From Calditrichota bacterium (GTDB taxonomy: Bacteria; Zixibacteria; MSB-5A5; GN15; FEB-12), in contig QQUK01000067.1 of the NCBI GenBank assembly GCA_008501655.1, forward strand, positions 1 through 17,478: 17,478 nucleotides of DNA. Reading direction: 5' to 3'. This document shows positions 1 through 7,625 of the stretch, one piece after another. Under the pieces are notes generated by a model that saw only the letters and a list, made by a program, of their open reading frames with translations, ran no database searches and was not told where the DNA came from. A program made the position numbers and the translations under genes. The stretch's first letter is position 1; every line of letters starts with the position of its first letter.

Positions 1-528
1 AATAAAGCGTTTGCTGAACTTGTAAAAAGATATCAGCATAAAATCTACTCGGTAGAGTTTCAGGTACTCGGAAATCACCTTGATGCCGATGAAGTAGTAC
101 AGGAGACGTTTGTACGGGTATACAAAAAAAGTAAGGTTTTAGAAAATGTAAAATATTTTCCCAGCTTCATTCTGAGGATAGCAACAAACTATTCGATTGA
201 TCTACTCAGAAAACGCAAAGGACACAGCACTCTTGCAGATGATACAACCTCTCTCCCCGGTGATATCCAGCTTGTTCTTTCGGAGAAAGTAGAAACACCC
301 TCAGAGAATCTGGAAAATAAGCGGTTGATGGCAGAGATTTATGCAGCGCTCGATCAACTTCCCCCAAAACAGAGATTGACCGCCATTTTACATGACATAG
401 AAGGATATACAAAAGCTGAGATAGCAAAGACATTCGGGTGCCCCGAAGCAACGGTACGTTCTAACTTGCATATCGCCCGAAATAAATTGAAAAAGATATT
501 AAAACAGCGACTTAATTCAAAGGAGTAA
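1..528 (+). CDS. ECF-type RNA polymerase sigma factor (5' partial)
   Basis: The reading frame is open from base 1 and ends with TAA at 526-528, so the first few residues lie outside the window; 175 residues are visible. It is a group IV (ECF) sigma-70 factor that directs RNA polymerase to stress promoters. Region 2 covers visible residues 4-72, with the typical DADEVVQETFVRVYKK segment (28-43) and the DLLRKRK end of region 2. Region 4 covers about 115-172, with LPPKQR, the helix-turn-helix YTKAEIAKTFGCPEATVRS and a basic tail. There is no extra C-terminal domain. Its stop is only 2 bases before the anti-sigma gene, a standard sigma/anti-sigma pair, so it is probably held inactive at the membrane until a signal arrives. 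The family is certain from the motifs; the ECF subgroup and target genes are not known. Confidence 0.93.
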   Translation, partial: NKAFAELVKRYQHKIYSVEFQVLGNHLDADEVVQETFVRVYKKSKVLENVKYFPSFILRIATNYSIDLLRKRKGHSTLADDTTSLPGDIQLVLSEKVETPSENLENKRLMAEIYAALDQLPPKQRLTAILHDIEGYTKAEIAKTFGCPEATVRSNLHIARNKLKKILKQRLNSKE

Positions 529-530
529 AA

Positions 531-1097
531 ATGACATGTCTCCAATATAAGGCGCTCCTTGATGACTACGCCGATAAGGAACTTTCATCGGATAAAGCAG
601 CTGAGCTTGAGAAACATCTCAAAGAATGCTCTGACTGTCAAAAAGAGTTAGAAGAAATTATCAGTCTCAAGGAGCTGCTTTACTTATCAAAGTCTCCCTT
701 GCCCAATCAGGAATATTTTGAAGAAACCGATACCTTGATTTTCGCAAAAACTATTGATGCATCCAAAGGTTTCGAAAATGTGCCGATAGCCTCTCAACAA
801 AAGGTTAAAACAGACTTTTTTCGCGCCATCATGTCAGCAGCCGCGGCATTGATAATCCTTGCTGTCTCAATTGTAATCGGAACCAGCCAAAGTTCTCAGA
901 TTACAGAGATAAACAATACTCAAACGCAGGTCTTTGTCATCCATCCCCTCGATGAGATGAATGATGCTACAAATTCTATTATCTTGACAAAGGCAGAGCA
1001 AATTAACCAGATTAGGGGTATGCTGATGCTTGGTCCTCCAGGAACACTCGGCCGGATTTCAGCTATGTACAATTTCAACCGACTACAAATTAAGTAG
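531..1097 (+). CDS. Zinc-finger anti-sigma factor, membrane anchored
   Basis: A 188-residue protein with an N-terminal zf-HC2 (ZAS-like) domain: C3, then H29-x3-C33-x2-C36, which binds zinc and normally clamps the partner sigma factor. One transmembrane helix follows at about residues 98-117 (AIMSAAAALIILAVSIVIG). The remaining ~70 residues would lie in the periplasm and match no domain I recognise, so the signal sensed is unknown. The start ATG is supported by an AGGAG ribosome site that overlaps the stop codon of the upstream sigma gene, implying coupled translation. It most likely inhibits the sigma factor encoded at 1-528. Confidence 0.88.
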   Translation: MTCLQYKALLDDYADKELSSDKAAELEKHLKECSDCQKELEEIISLKELLYLSKSPLPNQEYFEETDTLIFAKTIDASKGFENVPIASQQKVKTDFFRAIMSAAAALIILAVSIVIGTSQSSQITEINNTQTQVFVIHPLDEMNDATNSIILTKAEQINQIRGMLMLGPPGTLGRISAMYNFNRLQIK

Positions 1098-1121
1098 ATA
1101 TTTTTTACCGAGGAGAAAAGA

Positions 1122-1967
1122 TTGAAAAGATTAACCGCCGTTCTACTTTTGTCGATTCTGACAATATGTTTACTGAGCTGTTCAGAATCAGGGTCTGACA
1201 AAAAAATAAGTTTAAAGTTTAAATATAAGCCGGATATGCGCCTGGAATACAAACAGGACTCAAAACAACAGACTACTGTATATCAAAATGACAGTGTAAT
1301 CGAAAAATCTTCCGATTCATACATTGCTTTTATAAATCAGGAAGTCCGCTCCGTCGAAAGTGACTCGACATTCAAAATTTATGAAGAAGATATCTGGCGT
1401 TATACCGTTCCGAACAAGGAAGATTCGACTAAAAAAGATACCGTTGAACAAGTCAGGGAAATGGAACTTTTTGTTCAGGACAATGGAAAGATACTCGATT
1501 TTGAATTTTTATCAGGGGAAAAACAGAGGTATTCTTATATAAAAAATTACTATGAGCAAGGATTACCTATCTTCCCGAAAGATGAAGTTCACACCGGTTA
1601 CAGTTGGACACAGACAACTTCGGTTGTTCTACCGAATGAAACGATGAAAGCATCGACAACTTATAAAATCAATTCTCTTGTTCGGGAACTTGGTTATGAC
1701 TGCGCAATTATTAAATACAACGGTAATTTGATTATCCCGATTGAGCCGACAAAATCCGACTCAACAAATCGTTCAGGACTAGATAAAATAACTACTGATG
1801 GTATGATATATTTTGCCTATAAAGAAGGCATCGTCATTAAACAGACAGAAAAATGGACGACCAAAGGTGACCGGATTTATATTAAAGATGGCAAATACGA
1901 AAAATACAATTTTGTTTCTGACTATGATGTCCTCTTTTTATTGACTAAAGCTGAAGGTGTTAAATAA
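1122..1967 (+). CDS. Predicted lipoprotein of unknown function in the sigma/anti-sigma operon
   Basis: A 281-residue protein that begins with a classic lipoprotein signal: MKRL, a hydrophobic stretch (5-18) and a lipobox ending LLSC with the lipidated cysteine at residue 20. The mature part is polar, rich in Lys/Asp/Ser/Thr and in alternating beta-type patterns; it has no enzymatic motif I recognise. The start is TTG at 1122, chosen because GAGGAG at 1110-1115 sits at the right distance and because it places the signal sequence at the N-terminus. It follows the anti-sigma gene by 24 bases and ends before a terminator, so it is likely the last gene of that operon and may be an envelope component controlled by the sigma factor. 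The function is unknown. Confidence 0.82.
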   Translation: MKRLTAVLLLSILTICLLSCSESGSDKKISLKFKYKPDMRLEYKQDSKQQTTVYQNDSVIEKSSDSYIAFINQEVRSVESDSTFKIYEEDIWRYTVPNKEDSTKKDTVEQVREMELFVQDNGKILDFEFLSGEKQRYSYIKNYYEQGLPIFPKDEVHTGYSWTQTTSVVLPNETMKASTTYKINSLVRELGYDCAIIKYNGNLIIPIEPTKSDSTNRSGLDKITTDGMIYFAYKEGIVIKQTEKWTTKGDRIYIKDGKYEKYNFVSDYDVLFLLTKAEGVK

Positions 1968-2000
1968 ATATTGTTTTGTATTTTAAATGAATCTCTTGTT

Positions 2001-2031
2001 AAGCTGTCAGGCTCCCGGTCTGACAGCTTTT
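2001..2031 (+). terminator. Rho-independent terminator after the sigma/anti-sigma/lipoprotein operon
   Basis: A perfect 10-bp stem AAGCTGTCAG (2001-2010) / CTGACAGCTT (2020-2029) with a 9-base loop, running into four T residues (2028-2031). It sits 33 bases after the lipoprotein stop and before deoB, so it separates the two plus-strand units. The TGTCAG core recurs in other palindromes of this window, so a repeat origin cannot be excluded. Confidence 0.75.
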
Positions 2032-2088
2032 CCATTTACTCATGGACTTTTTAATTGCTTCTTTAGTACATCTTGATAGATTACCCAC

Positions 2089-3267
2089 ATGAATTTTGAC
2101 CGAATAATTCTGATAGTTATTGATGGTTGCGGAGTTGGTGCTCTTCCTGACGCTGATAAATATAACGACTCCGGTGCTGCTACAATACCAAATTGTGCTG
2201 AAAATGTTGGTGGAATTTCACTCCCTACGTTGCAATCTCTTGGTCTTGGTAATATCACAAAAATTAAAGGCATCCCCCCTGCTGCATCTCCCCTTGCTTC
2301 TTACGGTAAATTAAATGAACAATCTCCCGGTAAGGACTCCACAACCGGTCATTGGGAAATCGCCGGTCTTGTCTTAGACAAACCTTTCCCTACTTATCCA
2401 AACGGATTTCCCCAGGAGATTATCGATGAATTTGAACAGAAAGCAGATATTAAAACTATCTGGAATAAAACAGCCAACGGTGTTGAAATAATAAATCGTC
2501 TCGGTGAACAGCATATGAAAACGAAAGAGATAATACTGTACACTTCCGCAGATTCCGTCTTCCAGCTGGCTGCTCATGAGGATGTCATCCCCTTAGAAAG
2601 ACAATATGAAATTTGTCAGGTTGCCCGTGAGATATTGCGGAGTGAACATGCTGTTGGACGAGTTATAGCCCGTCCCTTTACCGGAAAGCCGGGAAATTTT
2701 AGGCGAACAGCAAACCGTAAAGACTTTTCTGTAAAACCATTCAAACCGACAATCCTTGACCTTATGCTTGATAATAATATAAAAACGTTTGGTATCGGAA
2801 AGATAAACGACCTATTTACCGGATGCGGAATATCGGAATATATCAAAACAAAATCAAATGAAAATGGTCTTGAACAGATAATAGATTCACTGAAGACCAA
2901 ATCAGATTTTCAATTGCTTTTTGCCAATCTGATTGAGTTCGATCAGAACTTCGGACATCGTCGGGATGCTTACGGTTTTGCTGATGCTCTTTCTGAGTTT
3001 GATTACTATCTTGCAAAAATTCTGAAATCTCTTTCAGAAAATGACCTGCTCGTGATAACTGCAGATCATGGTTGTGACCCGACTTTTGAGAACCATACCG
3101 ACCATACCAGAGAATATACACCGCTCATAGTTTTTAATAGTAAATTGAAATCAGTTGATCTGTCTGTTCGGAATACATTTGCAGATATCGCCCAAACAAT
3201 TGCTGATAACTTCAAAATTTCAAATAATCTGGCGGGAACATCATTTTTAAAGGAATTGTCCATATGA
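2089..3267 (+). CDS. deoB: Phosphopentomutase
   Basis: A 392-residue protein, the usual length for DeoB. It interconverts (deoxy)ribose 1-phosphate and 5-phosphate in cytoplasmic nucleoside salvage. It belongs to the alkaline phosphatase superfamily. Visible landmarks are the N-terminal metal site VIDGCGVG (D12), the GKDSTTGHWE segment (81-90) in which the Thr before GHWE (T86) corresponds to the phosphorylated threonine of the family, and the C-terminal metal site TADHG (D326, H327) plus DHTREYTP (H339). The start ATG begins the expected MNFDRIILIVIDG strand; the ribosome site is weak. The stop overlaps the deoC start by 4 bases (ATGA), so the two are co-translated and act in sequence. No regulator of deoxyribose use is seen next to it. 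Confidence 0.97.
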   Translation: MNFDRIILIVIDGCGVGALPDADKYNDSGAATIPNCAENVGGISLPTLQSLGLGNITKIKGIPPAASPLASYGKLNEQSPGKDSTTGHWEIAGLVLDKPFPTYPNGFPQEIIDEFEQKADIKTIWNKTANGVEIINRLGEQHMKTKEIILYTSADSVFQLAAHEDVIPLERQYEICQVAREILRSEHAVGRVIARPFTGKPGNFRRTANRKDFSVKPFKPTILDLMLDNNIKTFGIGKINDLFTGCGISEYIKTKSNENGLEQIIDSLKTKSDFQLLFANLIEFDQNFGHRRDAYGFADALSEFDYYLAKILKSLSENDLLVITADHGCDPTFENHTDHTREYTPLIVFNSKLKSVDLSVRNTFADIAQTIADNFKISNNLAGTSFLKELSI

Positions 3268-3920
3268 ACAAAACCGAACTTGTCAGATTTTTTGACCATA
3301 CAAATTTAAATCAGGATGCAACAGATTCTGACATTAATAAACTCTGTATGGAAGCAATTGAACATAATTTCTACTCGGTTTGCGTAAATCCATCTTATGT
3401 AACATTTGCATCAGAACTCTTACAAAACCAAAAACCAATAGTCTGTTCAGTCGTTGGTTTTCCCCTTGGTTCTAATAAGTCCGATATTAAACTCCAGGAA
3501 GCACTTCTTGCTGTAACAGATGGCGCTGATGAAATAGATATGGTCGTAAATATTGCAGATATAAAAAATGGAAATTATGAAAAGATTACAGATGAAGTTT
3601 CAACGATTCGGAAAAACCTCCCTTTTAACATAATTTTAAAAGTGATTGTCGAATCACAAAATCTTTCGGATACTGAGATTAAAAAGATTGCAGGAATATT
3701 GATAGACTGTGATGTGCAGTATATTAAAACATCAACCGGATTTTTTGGAGGAGCAACTATCGAAAATGTCGAACTGATAAAATCAATTGTTGGTGAAAAG
3801 ATTAAAATCAAAGCATCCGGCGGAATTAAAACATATTCTGATTGTATCAAACTCATAAAAGCCGGTGCTGACAGAATCGGAAGCTCTGCTTCAATCAACA
3901 TAATAGATTCAATTGATTAA
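3264..3920 (+). CDS. deoC: Deoxyribose-phosphate aldolase
   Basis: A 218-residue class I aldolase that splits 2-deoxyribose 5-phosphate into acetaldehyde and glyceraldehyde 3-phosphate, the step after DeoB. The TIM-barrel landmarks are all present: VVGFPLGSN (63-71), EIDMVVNI with D92, the Schiff-base lysine K155 in YIKTSTGFFGG, and the second catalytic lysine K183 in KIKASGGIKT, followed by AGADRIGSSAS in the phosphate-binding loop. Its ATG overlaps the deoB stop (ATGA), indicating translational coupling. Length and motifs match the family, with nothing missing. It lets the cell feed DNA-derived deoxyribose into glycolysis. Confidence 0.97.
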   Translation: MNKTELVRFFDHTNLNQDATDSDINKLCMEAIEHNFYSVCVNPSYVTFASELLQNQKPIVCSVVGFPLGSNKSDIKLQEALLAVTDGADEIDMVVNIADIKNGNYEKITDEVSTIRKNLPFNIILKVIVESQNLSDTEIKKIAGILIDCDVQYIKTSTGFFGGATIENVELIKSIVGEKIKIKASGGIKTYSDCIKLIKAGADRIGSSASINIIDSID

Positions 3921-3974
3921 CAACAGCTTATTTGAAACTACTTGTCAATTTATTATTTATTGCTTATTTTACTT

Positions 3975-4166
3975 ATGATGACGACTGATAAAAAGAGAAA
4001 ACGGGAGTTTATCGGAATGCATTTTAAATGCTGTAAGGTATATTCACGCATCTATATCAATGTAGCCAGGACAGCGTTTATCGGTCATTGCCCCAAATGT
4101 GCTACCCGTGTTCAAGTAAATATCTCTAAATCCGGCACCAAAAACCCATTCTTTGTTTCGGAGTAA
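3975..4166 (+). CDS. Small zinc-ribbon protein
   Basis: About 63 residues with a CC pair (C19, C20) and CPKC (C39-x2-C42), spaced like a zinc ribbon or rubredoxin-like knuckle; between them is RIYINVARTAFIGH, rich in beta-forming residues, so a small metal-bound beta domain is likely. The start is uncertain. ATG at 3975 or 3978 gives the longer form; ATG at 4017 gives 49 residues and has a better ribosome site (GGGAG at 4003-4007), but would leave only four residues before the cysteine pair. It ends 3 bases before the archaemetzincin-like gene, and that gene's GGAG site overlaps its stop, so the two are probably co-translated. The function is not known; it could be a nucleic-acid or protein binding adaptor. 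Confidence 0.68.
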   Translation: MMTTDKKRKREFIGMHFKCCKVYSRIYINVARTAFIGHCPKCATRVQVNISKSGTKNPFFVSE

Positions 4167-4169
4167 TCA

Positions 4170-4712
4170 ATGAGCTTGTTAAAGTCAAAAATTGTTGTAG
4201 TACCGCTCGGCGATGTAGATTTGATGCTGGTAAACCGACTTGCTTCAGAACTTGGACCTGTTTTCAATCGCTCTGTTGATATTCTCAAAGGGGTTAAAAT
4301 GCCGAAAGAGGCATATAATGTCATCCGAAATCAGTTTTACGCTACTATAACCCTTACAAAACTGGAACGTCTGAAAGCAAATTCCAGAGAAAAAGTTATT
4401 GGAATATGTGAAGAAGACCTCTATCTGCCGGATGAGCGAAATATTTTAGCATATTGTGATTCTCTCTCCGGAACATCTATTGTATCTTTGTATGAAATAA
4501 GGCAGGAGTTTTATGGTCTGCCGGAGGATGATAAAAAGATCTTCCCCCGTTTGTACAAAGAATCCGTCCACCAGTTAGGACATCTCTTTGACTTGACCGA
4601 CTGCCGTAACCCTAAATGCGTGAACTATTATAGTCAAATGATGCCGGACATCGATAACAAATCAGAGAAATTCTGCGACATCTGCCGCCGTCAGCTAACT
4701 GGGGCTATATAA
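4170..4712 (+). CDS. Archaemetzincin-like protein with an altered active site
   Basis: A 180-residue protein resembling archaemetzincin (AMZ, peptidase family M54). The normal family signature is HExxHxxGxxHC-x4-CxM-x17-C-x2-C: three zinc-binding histidines, a catalytic glutamate, and four cysteines holding a second zinc. Here residues 134-145 read HQLGHLFDLTDC: the catalytic Glu is Gln (Q135), the glycine is Asp (D141) and the third histidine is Asp (D144). The four structural cysteines are kept (C145, C150, C169, C172; the third gap is 18), and the CxM methionine is Asn (N152). The N-terminal half (IVVVPLG, then LDILKG-like and EEDLYLP segments) also follows the AMZ layout. Asp can serve as third zinc ligand in some metzincins (snapalysin), but Glu to Gln should abolish normal hydrolysis. 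It may be a pseudo-protease. It starts after GGAG overlapping the preceding stop. Confidence 0.8.
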   Translation: MSLLKSKIVVVPLGDVDLMLVNRLASELGPVFNRSVDILKGVKMPKEAYNVIRNQFYATITLTKLERLKANSREKVIGICEEDLYLPDERNILAYCDSLSGTSIVSLYEIRQEFYGLPEDDKKIFPRLYKESVHQLGHLFDLTDCRNPKCVNYYSQMMPDIDNKSEKFCDICRRQLTGAI

Positions 4713-4731
4713 GCAACGGAATGCTCACATC

Positions 4732-7008
4732 ATGAATCTTGAACAAATTCTGGATTATATCCGTGAAAATCCGGGTATATCTCCGAATATCTCCGACTGG
4801 AAGACATACCCGGCTAAACCAGCTCTGTACGCTGATTTCCCTGAAAAAATAGATAAACGTATTATCCAACACTTGAATGAAAACGGTATTGAAAGATTAT
4901 ACTCCCATCAATCTGACGCTGTCAAAGCAGTTCTGGATAATAAAGATATCGTTGTTGTTACTCCCACAGCATCCGGTAAAACCTTATGTTATAATATTCC
5001 GGTATTGAATAAAATATTGGAAGATACAAACAGCCGGGCTTTATACCTCTTCCCGACCAAAGCTCTCGCTCAGGATCAGCTTTCAGAACTTTATTCATTG
5101 ATTCAAAAACTTGACGTCGATATTAAAACGTATACGTTTGATGGTGACACACCTCAAACTGCCCGCAGACTTATTCGCTCTGCGGGTCATATCGTTGTGA
5201 CAAACCCCGACATGCTCCATGCCGGGATACTTCCCCACCACACCAAATGGATTAAACTGTTTGAAAATCTGAAATATGTCGTTATTGATGAGATTCATCA
5301 TTACCGGGGAGTGTTTGGCTCGCACCTGGCAAATGTCATAAAACGACTGAAACGTATCTGCAAGTTCTACGGCTCAAACCCGATATTCATCTGTTGTTCA
5401 GCAACAATTGCCAACCCTGATGAACTTACCAAGCGAATCATTGGTAAAGATGTTACTCTCATTGATAACAATGGTGCTCCTTCAGGTGAACGTCATTTTA
5501 TTATTTACAATCCTCCGGTAATTAATAAGCAACTTGGTATCAGAAAAAACGCTGTATCCGAAGCGACATCACTTGCTGCGATGTTTCTCCAGCAGAAGAT
5601 TCAAACGATTGTTTTTGCAAGATATAGATTATATGTCGAAGTTCTGCTGACTTATCTCCAACGTCAACTCAAAAAGAAATTTGATAACAGTATAAATATC
5701 GCCGGCTACAGGGGCGGATACTTACCGAATGAACGGAGAAGGATTGAGCAAGGTTTGAGAAACGGATCCATCACGGGAGTAGTTTCAACAAACGCCCTCG
5801 AACTTGGTATTGATATCGGTTCACTCGATGTATCCATAATCGTCGGATACCCCGGTTCGATTGCCTCGCTCTGGCAGCAAGCCGGTCGTGCCGGACGACG
5901 TTCAGGTACCGCTATTACAATCATGGTTGCCAACTCAACTGCGATAAATCAATTTCTCTGCTCTGAATCAAAGTACATCTTTGACCGAACTCCGGAATCA
6001 GGTATCATCGACCCGGACAATCTTATAATCAGAACCAATCATCTCAAATGTGCCGCATTTGAACTTCCTTTTGAAAAATCAGAGACAGATAAAGAAAATG
6101 GTCAGACTGAGATACTTGAATATCTTTCAGATGCAAACCTGGTTCGCAAATCAGGCACCCGCTACCATTGGTCATCTGAAATTTATCCGGCGCAGCAGGT
6201 CTCCCTCCGCTCAGCAGCACCAGAGAATTTTGTAATCCTCAATGAATCTGATAATTACAGAGTAATCGGTGAGGTTGACTATTTTTCGGCTCCGATATTT
6301 TTACATCCCGATGCTATTTATCTTCACTCAGCCGTACAATACCAGGTCACCAATTTTGATTGGGAAGGAAAAAAAGCTACGGTTAAAGAAGTCAATGTTG
6401 ATTTCTATACCGATGCCGAAACAAAATCTGAGCTCAAGGTCCTTGCCGTTAATAACGAAGAAAGTTTTGAAAATTCAGTCATGTCACACGGTGATGTTAC
6501 AGTTACTTCGACAACAGTTTTGTACAAAAAAATCAAATTTGAAACACATGAGAACGTCGGCTCCGGAGAGCTTAAGATGCCGGAACTTGAGATGCATACG
6601 ACTGCATTCTGGTATGCTTTCCCCGGTGATATAAATTTTCGCCTGGATATCGCCGGGTCTGTATTCGGTGGGGCTCTTCGCGGTGTTGCAAATATTCTCG
6701 GCAAAATAGCCCCGCTCTGGGTGATGTGTGACCCGAGAGATTTGCGTTCCATCTCACAGGTACGGGCTCCTTTCACCGAACGGCCGACTATTTATATTTA
6801 TGAAAATATCCCTGGCGGTGTCGGCCTTTCTGAGAAACTGTACTTTGAATATGATAAGCTTTTCGAATCATGTCTCGATCATATTCGCAGATGCCCTTGC
6901 GATGACGGTTGCCCAAGTTGTATCGGACCGCCGATGGAAACGGGTAATGCGGGTAAAGAGAATGTCATCAAGCTATTTGAGTATATGCTCGCTATCGCAC
7001 CGGTGTAA
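4732..7008 (+). CDS. MrfA/YprA-like DEAH helicase with C-terminal Cys cluster (DUF1998 type)
   Basis: A 758-residue superfamily 2 helicase. Motif I is TPTASGKT (77-84), with an upstream Q-like SHQ (58-60); motif II is DEIH (186-189); motif III is SAT (223-225); motif VI is QQAGRAGRR (382-390). The C-terminal part contains C714, then CPC (721-723) and GCPSC (C727, C730), the metal-binding cysteine set of the DUF1998 domain. This architecture matches Bacillus MrfA (YprA), a 3'-to-5' DNA helicase that repairs mitomycin-type adducts; the yeast counterpart is Hrq1. Length fits the family. It starts 19 bases after the archaemetzincin-like gene with only a weak ribosome site, and is the last gene of the deoB-deoC run. 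A DNA-repair role is inferred from the family. Confidence 0.92.
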   Translation: MNLEQILDYIRENPGISPNISDWKTYPAKPALYADFPEKIDKRIIQHLNENGIERLYSHQSDAVKAVLDNKDIVVVTPTASGKTLCYNIPVLNKILEDTNSRALYLFPTKALAQDQLSELYSLIQKLDVDIKTYTFDGDTPQTARRLIRSAGHIVVTNPDMLHAGILPHHTKWIKLFENLKYVVIDEIHHYRGVFGSHLANVIKRLKRICKFYGSNPIFICCSATIANPDELTKRIIGKDVTLIDNNGAPSGERHFIIYNPPVINKQLGIRKNAVSEATSLAAMFLQQKIQTIVFARYRLYVEVLLTYLQRQLKKKFDNSINIAGYRGGYLPNERRRIEQGLRNGSITGVVSTNALELGIDIGSLDVSIIVGYPGSIASLWQQAGRAGRRSGTAITIMVANSTAINQFLCSESKYIFDRTPESGIIDPDNLIIRTNHLKCAAFELPFEKSETDKENGQTEILEYLSDANLVRKSGTRYHWSSEIYPAQQVSLRSAAPENFVILNESDNYRVIGEVDYFSAPIFLHPDAIYLHSAVQYQVTNFDWEGKKATVKEVNVDFYTDAETKSELKVLAVNNEESFENSVMSHGDVTVTSTTVLYKKIKFETHENVGSGELKMPELEMHTTAFWYAFPGDINFRLDIAGSVFGGALRGVANILGKIAPLWVMCDPRDLRSISQVRAPFTERPTIYIYENIPGGVGLSEKLYFEYDKLFESCLDHIRRCPCDDGCPSCIGPPMETGNAGKENVIKLFEYMLAIAPV

Positions 7009-7018
7009 GTGATATGAG

Positions 7019-7038
7019 ATACCCGCCTTCGCGGGTAT
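7019..7038. repeat. REP-like palindrome after the helicase gene
   Basis: ATACCCGC (7019-7026) / GCGGGTAT (7031-7038), a perfect 8-bp stem with loop CTTC, ten bases after the helicase stop. No T run follows, so it is more REP-like than a terminator, though it may slow or end transcription. It is the first of three palindromes between the helicase and the RAYT gene. Confidence 0.65.
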
Positions 7039-7072
7039 GTGGTGAGAAAATTTTGTGCCTGTGTTGTTTGTG

Positions 7073-7098
7073 CCTTCAGAATCTTCAGATTCTGAAGG
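7073..7098. repeat. Upstream palindrome of the RAYT pair
   Basis: A perfect 11-bp stem, CCTTCAGAATC (7073-7083) / GATTCTGAAGG (7088-7098), with loop TTCA. The core GAATC-TTCA-GATTC matches, in opposite orientation, the palindrome just after the RAYT gene (7626-7651). Confidence 0.85.
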
Positions 7099-7106
7099 TA
7101 GATTAT

Positions 7107-7125
7107 ACTGACAGTACCTGTCAGT
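7107..7125. repeat. Third palindrome before the RAYT gene
   Basis: ACTGACAG (7107-7114) / CTGTCAGT (7118-7125), a perfect 8-bp stem with a 3-base loop, 20 bases before the transposase start codon. It could hinder ribosome access to that start as well as being part of the REP cluster. Confidence 0.65.
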
Positions 7126-7145
7126 CTTTATTATTATATTTTTGT

Positions 7146-7625
7146 ATGACAAAACGAAGAAGATTTAACACAGATTATACTATTCACTTTGTGACATTTA
7201 CTGTTTATCGATTCATAAATATCTTCAATGAACATTACTCCGCTATAAAATTTAATAAAGTCCTTCGATATTATATAAAAAATAGAATTTATCGCTTACA
7301 TGCATCTGTAATTATGCCAAATCATGTTCATTTATTGTTGGAGAGAACTTCAGATAAAAAGATTAGTGACATTGTTAGAGATATAAAAAAGTATTTCTCA
7401 TATTTATATAAACATGAGATAATTAATCATACACTTTATGATATTAATCAATTCAAAAACCAAGGGAGATATCGATTATGGGAAAATGGTTTTGATGAAG
7501 TAACAATCTACTCCGAAAAACAGTATTATACTAAACTTCAATATATAATAAACAACCCTGTAAAAGCAGGACTAGTTAGAGATTCAAAAGAATATCCTTA
7601 TTTGTTCGTTCTGAATGACTATTAA
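7146..7625 (+). CDS. REP-associated tyrosine transposase (RAYT, Y1/HUH family)
   Basis: A 159-residue single-domain HUH nuclease of the IS200/TnpA-REP type, which cuts and joins single-stranded DNA at short palindromes. The metal-binding motif is MPNHVHLLL (H60, H62), and the catalytic tyrosine is Y133 in LQYIINNPVKAGLV, by analogy with Tyr115 of E. coli TnpA-REP. All catalytic residues are present, so it looks intact. The ATG at 7146 is chosen because MTKRRRF is the usual N-terminus; the frame stays open upstream to an ATG at 7014, but that extra part is low-complexity and runs through the palindromes. No clear ribosome site is seen. The gene is far more AT-rich than its neighbours (16 of 60 G+C in 7261-7320), a sign of transfer. 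Palindromes on both sides are probable targets. Confidence 0.93.
   Translation: MTKRRRFNTDYTIHFVTFTVYRFINIFNEHYSAIKFNKVLRYYIKNRIYRLHASVIMPNHVHLLLERTSDKKISDIVRDIKKYFSYLYKHEIINHTLYDINQFKNQGRYRLWENGFDEVTIYSEKQYYTKLQYIINNPVKAGLVRDSKEYPYLFVLNDY

Noticed and set aside
3942..3974. TTG start for the zinc-ribbon gene
   Set aside because: It would add an AT-derived hydrophobic run (YYLLLILL) with no ribosome site; an ATG start downstream is more credible.
7014..7145. Upstream extension of the transposase frame to ATG 7014
   Set aside because: The added residues come from palindromic, non-coding-looking sequence, and RAYT proteins normally begin just before the RRRF-type segment found at ATG 7146.
7505..7560. 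Loss of the catalytic tyrosine in the RAYT
   Set aside because: At first the WENGFDEV segment seemed to lack it, but the catalytic residue of TnpA-REP is the Tyr in the YIxxNP segment, which is present here (Y133).
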